DNA from: Actinomycetales bacterium
GTDB taxonomy: Bacteria > Actinomycetota > Actinomycetes > Actinomycetales > Cellulomonadaceae
DNA length: 13,067 bases
Direction of reading: 5' to 3'
Assembly (NCBI GenBank): GCA_012514545.1
Contig: JAAZAC010000115.1
Location: 1-13,067, forward strand
Positions 6,456 to 13,067 of the stretch are shown in pieces. Every line of letters begins with the position of its first letter. Within the stretch, counting starts at the first letter, position 1. Position numbers and translations under genes: made by a program. Below the pieces are notes generated by a model. That model saw only the letters and a program-made list of their open reading frames with translations, was not told the origin of the DNA and searched no databases.

Positions 6456-7856
6456 GTGGCACAGCACCCGGGTCACGGTGCCGAGCGCACCGGTGCCGAC
6501 CTCGTCGCGCGCCTGGCCGCCGCGGACCCCGCGGCCGGCGTCGAGCCGGACCTCGCGCGCCTGCGCGCCGCCGTGGAGGAGCGCCGCCGCGCCGCGCCCG
6601 CCGACGAGCTCGCGGCGCGGCGCCTGCGCCGCCTGACCACGTGGCCCGCCCGGGCGGCCGCCGTCGCCGCGGCCGCGCTCGTCGTCGGCGGCGGAGGCGG
6701 GTACGCCGTCGGGCTGGCCGCCGCCGGCGGGGGCGGGGACGCGACCACGGCCGACGCCCCCATCGTGCTGGAGGCGCCGGGCGGCGCGGGCAGCGTCGCC
6801 GAGGCCGCGCCGGACCTCGCCGGCGCCGCTGACGTCGACGGCGGCCGGGGCGGCTACGACGCGGCCTGGGGGGGCTGGTACGGCCGGACGGTCTTCCACG
6901 CCTCGGGCCTGACGGGCGGCGCGACGAGCGCCACCGCCTGGGCCCTCGACGCGACGTCGGTGTCGGGCCAGGCCGCGGCCGCCGCGGCGGAGGCCCTCGG
7001 CGTGCCGGGCGAGCCCCGTCTGGAGTACGGCTCGTGGGTCGTCGGCCCGAACGACGGCAACGGGCCCACCGTGCAGCTCATGGCGGACGGCGCCGGTTCG
7101 CTGTCCTTCTGGGACCCGACGGTGGACGTCTGGTACTGCGGCGCCGTCCCGGAGAGGTCCGCCCGCGAGGGCGAGGCGGCCGCCGAGCCGGCGCCCGACG
7201 CGCCGGTGAGCGACGGCGGGGGCGTCGACCCGGTCGCGCCCGACGTCTGCGACGAGCGCGACCTCGGCGACGCGCCGTCGGCCGGCGCGGCGGAGGACGC
7301 GCTGCGGGAGGCGATGGCGTCCCTGGGCGTGGACCCGGCGGCGTTCGAGTTCGCCGTGGAGGACGTCGGCGACCGGGCCCACGCGTACGTGACGGCGTAC
7401 CACGTGCTCGACGGCCAGCGGACCGGGCTCGCCTGGAACGCCTCCTTCACAGGGGCCGGCATGGCGAGCCTCTACGGCTTCACGGCCACGCTCGTCGAGC
7501 TCGGCGAGTACGACGTCGTCCCGCCCGCCGAGGCGGTCGAGCGCCTCAACGACCCGCGGTTCGGCGCCGGCTGGTCGGGCCCGGTGATCCTCGCCGGCGC
7601 CAGGGACGCGATGGAGGTCGCGCCCGTGCCGGAGGAGCCCGACGGCGTGCCGCCGACCCCGGCGCGGCCCGGCGCCGCGTTCGCGTGGCCGGTGCGCGAC
7701 GTCACGATCGTCGCCGCCCGGCTCGGCCTCGCCCAGCTCGCCACGGGCGACGGCGCGACGGTCCTCGCGCCGAGCTACGAGCTCACCGCCGACGACGGCA
7801 GCGTCTGGTCGGTCATCGCCGTCGCCGAGCGCCACCTGGACCTCTCGGCCGACTGA
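6456..7856 (+). CDS. Single-pass membrane protein with exported domain, sigma-factor neighbour (possible regulator or target)
   Basis: A protein of 466 residues that I do not recognise as a named family. GTG at 6456 was chosen over TTG at 6450 because GGAGG (6445-6449) stands six bases ahead of it. Residues 1-62 are cytoplasmic (charged helices, ending RRLRRLTTWPAR), about 63-90 form one membrane helix rich in Ala and Gly, and the rest should be outside. The exported part has two modules of similar predicted pattern: a helix around 170-182 then strands, and a helix around 280-292 then strands containing AHAYVTAYHVL. They are separated by an acidic, Ala/Pro-rich linker. Its only two cysteines (228 and 265) flank this linker and could form a disulfide. 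The cytoplasmic start lacks the HxxxCxxC motif of zinc anti-sigma factors. Position after the sigma gene suggests a regulator or target of it; this is inference. Confidence 0.75.
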   Translation: MAQHPGHGAERTGADLVARLAAADPAAGVEPDLARLRAAVEERRRAAPADELAARRLRRLTTWPARAAAVAAAALVVGGGGGYAVGLAAAGGGGDATTADAPIVLEAPGGAGSVAEAAPDLAGAADVDGGRGGYDAAWGGWYGRTVFHASGLTGGATSATAWALDATSVSGQAAAAAAEALGVPGEPRLEYGSWVVGPNDGNGPTVQLMADGAGSLSFWDPTVDVWYCGAVPERSAREGEAAAEPAPDAPVSDGGGVDPVAPDVCDERDLGDAPSAGAAEDALREAMASLGVDPAAFEFAVEDVGDRAHAYVTAYHVLDGQRTGLAWNASFTGAGMASLYGFTATLVELGEYDVVPPAEAVERLNDPRFGAGWSGPVILAGARDAMEVAPVPEEPDGVPPTPARPGAAFAWPVRDVTIVAARLGLAQLATGDGATVLAPSYELTADDGSVWSVIAVAERHLDLSAD

Positions 7857-7894
7857 CCCCGGCGGAGCGACCCGGGCGACTCGACCCGGCCGGG

Positions 7895-7916
7895 GCCGCC
7901 GGGCGCGCCCGGCGGC
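7895..7916. terminator. 22-bp perfect palindrome, probable terminator hairpin
   Basis: Arms GCCGCCGGGCG and CGCCCGGCGGC form a perfect dyad 38 bases after the stop of the membrane-partner gene. There is no T-run, as is common in high-GC actinomycetes. It separates the sigma block from the ATPase gene. A protein-binding site is an alternative, because a perfect palindrome leaves no natural loop. Confidence 0.5.
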
Positions 7917-7973
7917 GTCCCCCTGGTCCCGGTTCACGCGCGTCGCATCCGTGCGCGCCTCACCCGTACGGCG

Positions 7974-7979
7974 TAGGTT
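7974..7979 (+). promoter_or_regulatory. Candidate -10 box of the MinD-like ATPase gene
   Basis: TAGGTT fits the TANNNT pattern. The predicted start near 7986 would give a leader of about 34 bases ending in the GGGAG ribosome binding site ahead of GTG 8020. No good -35 was seen. Confidence 0.35.
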
Positions 7980-8019
7980 CGTCCACGTCACGGCCATCGC
8001 GTGCCTCGGGAGCGAGACA

Positions 8020-9543
8020 GTGGACGAACGTGGTGGGGCCGCCGGCCCGGAGCCGGGCGGGCGGCCGCTCACCCGGCGCGAGCTGCGGGCGCGGGCGGCG
8101 GGCGCGTCGTCCGGGCCGGCCGGCGAGCCGCGTGACGCCGACCCGGTCGACCCGGTCGAGCGGACCGGGCCGTCGGAGGCGGACGCCTGGGAGGCCGCCG
8201 TCGGCTGGGCGCTGCGCGGCGAGATGCCGGCCTACCTGCCGCCGGAGCCGCCCGAGCCCGACGACGTCCGGTGGGACCTGCCGCCGGTGCCGCGGCAGCC
8301 GGACGGGCCGCACGCCGTCGGGCACACGGGTCCGGAGGGCCCGGAGGTGCCGGACGTCGACGCCCTCGCGCGCGGCCTCGAGCCGCGGCGCCTGCCCGAC
8401 GCCCCGCTGGAGGACCGCCGCCCGTGGCAGGACAGCGGCCTGTGGGGTGCGGCGGACGCCGACGACGGCCGGCCGCGACGGGTCTCGGTGTTCGGGGCCG
8501 CGCCGCCGGAGCCGGACGACGCCGCCACGGCGTTCGTCGACACCGGCGCGGTCGCGGAGGCCGCGGCGAGCCCTGACGGCGCCGACGACGGCGCCTCCGG
8601 CGACGCGCACCTGCCCACGCTCGACGACCTCCTCGCCTCCCGCCCCGCGCCCGCCGACGGGCCGGCGGAGCGGGGGTGGCGCGCCGTCGTGCGCCGGGCC
8701 ACGGGCGGGCTGATCGCGCCGGGCCCGGGGGAGGCCGAGCGGGCCGAGCGGGCCTGGGTCGCGAGCGTCCAGCGCACGCTCGACGGGCCGCGCACGATCG
8801 TCGTCGTGAACCCCAAGGGCGGCGCCCACAAGACCACGGCGACCCTGCTCGTCGCGGCCACGTTCGGCCGGCTGCGCGGGGGCTACACGCTCGCCTGGGA
8901 CAACAACGAGACCCGCGGCACGCTGGGCTGGCGCACGCGCCACGGGCACCACGCGCGGACGGCCGTCGACCTGCTGGAGGACCTCGAGCGGTTCGCGGAC
9001 CCCGACTCCTCGCGCGTGGGCGACCTCGACGCGTACGTGCGCTCGCAGGCGTCCGCGCAGTTCGACGTGCTGGCCTCCGACGAGGACGCCGCCTCCGCCG
9101 CGTCGATCGACGCGTTCGCGTTCCGGGCGCTGCACCGCACGCTGCTGCGCTTCTACCGGATCCTCGTCGTCGACACCGGCAACAACATGCGCGCCTCGAA
9201 CTGGCAGGCCGCGCTCGAGGCCGCCGACCAGGTCGTCGTCGTGTCCACCATGCGCGAGGACACCGCCCAGTCCGCCGCCTGGATGCTCGACGCGCTGCGC
9301 GCCACCGGCCACGAGGACGCCGTCCGCCGCGCCGTCACCGTGCTCAGCCAGCCGTCGCCGCGGATCGACGCCGAGCTGACCGCGCGGCTGCACGACCACT
9401 TCGGGCGCCTCACCCGCAGCGTGCTCGAGGTGCCGTACGAGCCGGCGCTCGTCAGCGGCGCCCCGATCGACGTCGAGGACCTCTCGGCCGCGACCCGGCG
9501 CGCGTGGCTGCGCGTCACGGCCGAGATCGCCGCGGGGCTCTGA
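8020..9543 (+). CDS. MinD/ParA-like deviant Walker ATPase with long disordered N-terminus
   Basis: A protein of 507 residues. GTG at 8020 was chosen because GGGAG lies seven bases upstream; the open frame reaches back to 7951, but over the candidate promoter. Residues 1-215 are Pro-, Ala- and acid-rich and probably disordered, apart from a basic PLTRRELRARAAG segment near 16-28. A conserved-looking linker (RGWRAVVRRATGG, 218-230) leads into the ATPase (about 258-507). Walker A is KGGAHKTT (266-273): the signature lysine is kept, but the usual Val-Gly is Ala-His. Next come WDNNETRGTLGW in place of the DxDPQ switch, then VVDTGNN with Asp385. Actinobacterial relatives include plasmid-partition and type VII secretion-linked ATPases. 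No parB, parS or secretion gene is nearby, so the cargo is unknown. It probably shares an mRNA with the acetyltransferase 23 bases downstream. Confidence 0.85.
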   Translation: MDERGGAAGPEPGGRPLTRRELRARAAGASSGPAGEPRDADPVDPVERTGPSEADAWEAAVGWALRGEMPAYLPPEPPEPDDVRWDLPPVPRQPDGPHAVGHTGPEGPEVPDVDALARGLEPRRLPDAPLEDRRPWQDSGLWGAADADDGRPRRVSVFGAAPPEPDDAATAFVDTGAVAEAAASPDGADDGASGDAHLPTLDDLLASRPAPADGPAERGWRAVVRRATGGLIAPGPGEAERAERAWVASVQRTLDGPRTIVVVNPKGGAHKTTATLLVAATFGRLRGGYTLAWDNNETRGTLGWRTRHGHHARTAVDLLEDLERFADPDSSRVGDLDAYVRSQASAQFDVLASDEDAASAASIDAFAFRALHRTLLRFYRILVVDTGNNMRASNWQAALEAADQVVVVSTMREDTAQSAAWMLDALRATGHEDAVRRAVTVLSQPSPRIDAELTARLHDHFGRLTRSVLEVPYEPALVSGAPIDVEDLSAATRRAWLRVTAEIAAGL

Positions 9544-9566
9544 GGACGCGCGGGAGGATCTCCGTC

Positions 9567-10130
9567 GTGTCCGTCTCGCCCCGTCCCGCCACGCCCGACG
9601 ACGTCGACGCCGTCGTCGACCTCGTCGAGTCCGCCTACCGGGGCGACGCGTCCCGCGCCGGCTGGACGACCGAGGCCGACCTCCTCGGCGGGCGGCGCAC
9701 CGACGCGGCGATGATCCGCAACCTCCTCGCCGACCCCCGCAGCGTCCTCCTCGTGCTCGACGACGACGCCGCCCTCCCGGGCCGGCGCGGCCTGCTCGCC
9801 TGCTGCCAGCTCGAGCGCCGCGAGCCCGCCGCCGACGGCGAGGCCCCCGCCGCGTACTTCGGCCTCTTCGCGGTGCGGCCGGGGCGGCAGGGGGCGGGTG
9901 TGGGCTCGCGGCTCCTCGCGGCGGCGGAGGAGATGGCGGCGGGGTGGGGTGCCCGACGCCTCGAGCTCACGGTGCTGAGCCACCGGCCCGAGCTCCTCGC
10001 GTGGTACGAGCGGCGCGGGTTCCGCCTCACCGGCGCGACCCACCCGTTCCCCGGCTACGCCGACGCGCGGTTCGGCCACCCGCGCCGCGACGACCTCGTG
10101 CTGCTCGAGATGGCCAAGCCCCTGGGGTGA
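9567..10130 (+). CDS. GNAT-family N-acetyltransferase
   Basis: A cytoplasmic acyl-CoA-dependent acetyltransferase of 187 residues, the usual length for a single GNAT domain. The GTG at 9567 has GGGAGGA at 9552-9558. The acetyl-CoA-binding motif A is FAVRPGRQGAGVGSRLL (101-117), with the pyrophosphate-gripping Q/RxxGxG/A pattern at 108-113. Motif B is ELLAWYERRGF (142-152), with Tyr147 in the place of the usual general acid. The N-terminal part (AYRGDASRAGWTTEADLLGG, 23-42) is typical of a GNAT subgroup found in actinobacteria and fungi whose substrates are mostly unknown. It follows the ATPase gene after 23 bases and probably sits in the same transcript, but no functional link is evident. Confidence 0.9.
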   Translation: MSVSPRPATPDDVDAVVDLVESAYRGDASRAGWTTEADLLGGRRTDAAMIRNLLADPRSVLLVLDDDAALPGRRGLLACCQLERREPAADGEAPAAYFGLFAVRPGRQGAGVGSRLLAAAEEMAAGWGARRLELTVLSHRPELLAWYERRGFRLTGATHPFPGYADARFGHPRRDDLVLLEMAKPLG

Positions 10131-10137
10131 GCGCGCC

Positions 10138-10165
10138 GGGTGACCGGGCCGGGGTGACCGGGCCG
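10138..10165. repeat. Two perfect tandem copies of a 14-bp unit
   Basis: GGGTGACCGGGCCG occurs twice in a row, followed by three further matching bases (GGG). It fills half of the 56-base gap between the acetyltransferase and oxidoreductase genes and lies just upstream of the -10-like hexamer. It could be slippage-derived or an operator for the oxidoreductase gene. Confidence 0.7.
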
Positions 10166-10174
10166 GGGACCGGC

Positions 10175-10180
10175 GAGGAT
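10175..10180 (+). promoter_or_regulatory. Hexamer that may be a -10 box or ribosome binding site for the SDR gene
   Basis: GAGGAT ends six bases before ATG 10187. The first five bases can pair with 16S rRNA at a good spacing, while the hexamer also resembles a -10 box placed for a leaderless transcript. The sequence alone does not decide between them. Confidence 0.3.
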
Positions 10181-10186
10181 GGGCAC

Positions 10187-11029
10187 ATGACCGACCAGTA
10201 CACGCCCCCCTCCGGCCCACCCGGCCCGCCCCGCACCGCCGTCGTCACCGGCGCCGGCCGCGGCATCGGCCGCCACCTCGCCCTCGCGCTCGCCGGCCAC
10301 GGCTTCGACGTCGCGCTCCTCGGACGCACGGCCGCCCGCCTGGAGGAGACGGCCGAGGAGGTCCGCGCCGCGGGCCGGCGCGCCGTCGTGGCGGCGGTCG
10401 ACCTCGTCGACCCCGAGGCGACCCGCGCGGCGGCGGCGACGGTCGCGGAGGCGCTCGGCGGCGTCGGGCTGCTCGTCAACAACGCGGGGGTCATCGAGGA
10501 GCGGGAGGCCGCGTTCGCGGACGACGACGTCGCCGACGTGTGGCGCGTCGTCGAGGGCACGCTGCGCCCGCCGATGAACGTCACGCACGCGCTGCTCGGC
10601 GGGATGCTCGCCCGCGGCGGCGGGCGCGTCGTCCAGGTGAACTCCGGCTTCGGCCACCGGGCCGGGCCGGCGTACACCGGCTACCAGGTCGGCAAGGGCG
10701 CGCTCGCGCGGTTCACGTCGGCGCTCGACGCCCAGTACCGGGACCGGGGGATCCGCGCGTTCGACCTGGCCCCCGGCGTCGTGCCCACCGACATGTCGAC
10801 GCGCATGCCGATGCACCGGGGCCGCACCGAGTGGACCCCCGTCGAGGCCGTGACCGGCCTGCTCCTCGCGATCGCCGACGGCCGCCTCGACCGGCTGTCC
10901 GGCCGCTTCCTGCGCGCGGGGGCGGACACCGTCGAGGCGCTCGTCGCGCACGCCGACGAGATCGTCGCCGCCGACGCGCGGCGCCTGCGCCTGGTCCCCT
11001 ACGGCCCGGACGACCCGCTGGGCGCCTGA
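10187..11029 (+). CDS. Short-chain dehydrogenase/reductase (SDR)
   Basis: An NAD(P)-dependent oxidoreductase of 280 residues with a classical Rossmann fold. The cofactor loop TGAGRGIG is at 21-28, the Asp-Leu of the adenine pocket at 72-73, and NNAG at 98-101. The active site is complete: Asn131, Ser153 (VNSGFGH), Tyr166 and Lys170 (YQVGK), followed by the PG motif at 196-197. Arg47 in LLGRT after the second strand suggests NADPH preference (inferred). The first 16 residues form a Pro-rich leader before the fold. The C-terminal 40 residues (about 240-280) extend past the usual 250-residue core and are charged. The substrate cannot be deduced. The gene lies 56 bases after the acetyltransferase and may have its own promoter. 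Confidence 0.92.
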   Translation: MTDQYTPPSGPPGPPRTAVVTGAGRGIGRHLALALAGHGFDVALLGRTAARLEETAEEVRAAGRRAVVAAVDLVDPEATRAAAATVAEALGGVGLLVNNAGVIEEREAAFADDDVADVWRVVEGTLRPPMNVTHALLGGMLARGGGRVVQVNSGFGHRAGPAYTGYQVGKGALARFTSALDAQYRDRGIRAFDLAPGVVPTDMSTRMPMHRGRTEWTPVEAVTGLLLAIADGRLDRLSGRFLRAGADTVEALVAHADEIVAADARRLRLVPYGPDDPLGA

Positions 11030-11042
11030 GGCGGACGTGCGA

Positions 11043-11067
11043 AGGGCCCCGGCGTCGCCGGGGCCCT
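11043..11067. terminator. Bidirectional terminator hairpin between convergent genes
   Basis: AGGGCCCCGGC (11043-11053), a GTC loop and GCCGGGGCCCT (11057-11067) give a perfect 11-bp stem. It is centred in the 58-base gap between the SDR (+) and glycosyltransferase (-) stops, so it can serve both. There is no T-run on either side, as is usual in high-GC actinomycetes. Confidence 0.85.
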
Positions 11068-11087
11068 CCGCGTGCCAGGACCGCGCG

Positions 11088-12133
11088 TCAGAAGCCGAAC
11101 CACTCCCGGACGCGCTCGACGATGGCCTGCTCGAACACGTCGTCGTTGTGGTGGGCCTTGAGCCACTCGACGAACGACCCGCCTGCGGCCTCGTCCATCT
11201 CGCGGCGGCAGGCGGCCGTGTCGGTCACCGCCCGCACGAGCATCTCCTCTGCCTCGGCCGGCGTGGAGTAGAAGAACGGGTACTTCTCGGGCACGAGGGC
11301 GCGGGCCCACGGCCGGTCCGGGAAGATCCCGACGACGCCCGCGGCGAGCGCCTCGACGTACACCAGGCCGTAGGACTCGTCGACGGCCGTGGCCAGGAAC
11401 GCCGTCGTGCGCGCCAGCGCCGACCAGTAGTCGTCGCGGCTCGCCGTCAGCGGGCCGACCCACGCCCAGTCGCGCCGGGACAGCCGCAGCGCCCGGTCGG
11501 AGACGAGGTGCGACTCGTGCAGGCGCGCCTCGACCTTGATCGGGGTGCGCTTGACGACCCGCTCGACGACGTCGAGGAACAGCTGCGGCTGCTTGCGCTC
11601 CGACAGGTAGATCGCCGGGTACAGCACGACCGGGACGGGCGGCTCCTGCCGGGGCTGGATGTGCTCGTGCCGGAAGCCCAGGTTGACCCAGGCGATCTTC
11701 GCCTTCTCCGCGAGCGGCTGGATGGTCGTCGCGTTGACGATCTCCCGCATCTCGTTGGCCGTGCGCTCCGAGTTGGCGAACGTCGGGAAGAGCGCCCCGC
11801 AGAGCCCGAGCAGGGCCCGCTCCACGGGGTGGCTCTTCTCGGAGGTGTTCCACCAGACGAAGTTCATGACCTTCGGCTCGTCGCACGTGGCCTTGAGCGT
11901 CCGCCAGATGCAGGTGGCGTCGATGACGTCCATCGTGATGACGAGCGTTTCCTCGCCGTCGACGAACTCCAGCGGCATGACGTCGAAGCCCTCGCACTGT
12001 CGGGGCCGCGGCCCCACGAGGATCGAGTTCGGGAACACCCGGAGCAGCCGGCGGACCAGCGTCGCCCCGGCGTCGTGGCCCGCGACCCGCCCGTCGGAGT
12101 CGACCAGCGCGCCGGAGTACCGGACCGCGACTC

Positions 12134-12137
<4 letters not shown>
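11088..12137 (-). CDS. GT-B-type glycosyltransferase-like protein
   Basis: A protein of 349 residues, probably a cytoplasmic retaining glycosyltransferase of GT4-like fold. The C-terminal half carries the EX7E motif, Glu254 and Glu262 within DESYGLVYVEALAAG, which in that superfamily binds the sugar-nucleotide donor. VLYPAIYLSERKQPQLFLDV (170-189) matches the strand and helix that open the second domain, including the conserved Arg-Lys. The N-terminal domain is divergent: the usual Gly-rich acceptor loop is replaced by GHDAGATLVRRLL (20-32). Donor and acceptor are unknown. Its ATG overlaps the hppA stop by ATGA, and the local ribosome binding site is weak, so it is probably translated by coupling from the hppA mRNA. 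There are no signal peptide or membrane segments. The family assignment is fairly safe, the specificity is not. Confidence 0.72.

Positions 12138-13067
<930 letters not shown>

Noticed and set aside
7951..8019. Upstream GTG start for the MinD-like ATPase
   Set aside because: No ribosome binding site there, and the stretch contains the candidate -10 box. GTG 8020 has GGGAG at a good distance.
5724..8072. A 782-codon minus-strand frame opposite the sigma and membrane-partner genes
   Set aside because: Low-complexity translation antisense to an unmistakable sigma factor.
8020..9543. The ATPase as part of a chromosome origin or parABS locus
   Set aside because: No parB, no parS-like palindrome, no dnaA boxes and no gidA or rpmH neighbours were seen.
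8020..11029. ATPase, acetyltransferase and SDR as a resistance, biosynthetic or defence cassette
   Set aside because: The three are generic families with no shared substrate evidence, and the SDR is set apart by 56 bases.

Overview
The window is very G+C-rich chromosomal DNA with the strong third-position G/C bias of a high-GC actinomycete. The gene types (a tailed membrane pyrophosphatase, an actinobacterial MinD-like ATPase with a long disordered N-terminus, an ECF sigma gene next to a single-pass exported protein) and the frequent GTG starts fit the Micrococcales, for example a Cellulomonadaceae or Promicromonosporaceae member. That placement is inferred, since no rRNA or other marker gene is present. 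No tRNA, rRNA, CRISPR array, insertion sequence, attachment site or origin was seen.

Left part (1-5727): a short membrane-protein C-terminus (+) runs into the 3' end of a block of three minus-strand genes. In transcription order these are a class I glutamine amidotransferase (4996-5727), a lipoprotein with a GIN-type beta-helix head made of GSG-punctuated repeats (4003-4791), and a large secreted subtilisin-like protease (193-3873). The protease has an inhibitor-type propeptide, a PA insert, a calcium-loop-like motif and a C-terminal Ig-like domain. The gaps of 204 and 129 bases suggest separate promoters. Two of the products act outside the membrane.

Middle part (5834-7856, +): a small ECF sigma factor whose GTG lies directly downstream of a -10-like hexamer, then a single-pass protein with an exported domain. 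The second gene has no recognisable zinc-type anti-sigma domain, so the pair looks like a sigma factor with an unusual membrane partner.

Right-middle part (8020-11029, +): a MinD/ParA-like ATPase with a disordered N-terminal half and an altered Walker A (KGGAHKTT), followed by a GNAT acetyltransferase and an SDR oxidoreductase. The first two are probably cotranscribed. The SDR is separated by 56 bases holding a perfect 14-bp tandem repeat. A perfect 11-bp-stem hairpin (11043-11067) separates this block from the next, convergent one.

Right end (11088-13067, -): the C-terminal half of a membrane-integral pyrophosphatase (hppA, cut by the window edge) with an unusual 59-residue acidic tail. It overlaps by ATGA the start of a GT-B-like glycosyltransferase, so the two are very likely translated from one mRNA.

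No complete novel defence or biosynthetic system can be shown. The places most worth a second look are the hppA tail and glycosyltransferase coupling, the sigma factor with its exported partner, the altered MinD-like ATPase, and the repeat-bearing leader of the protease gene.
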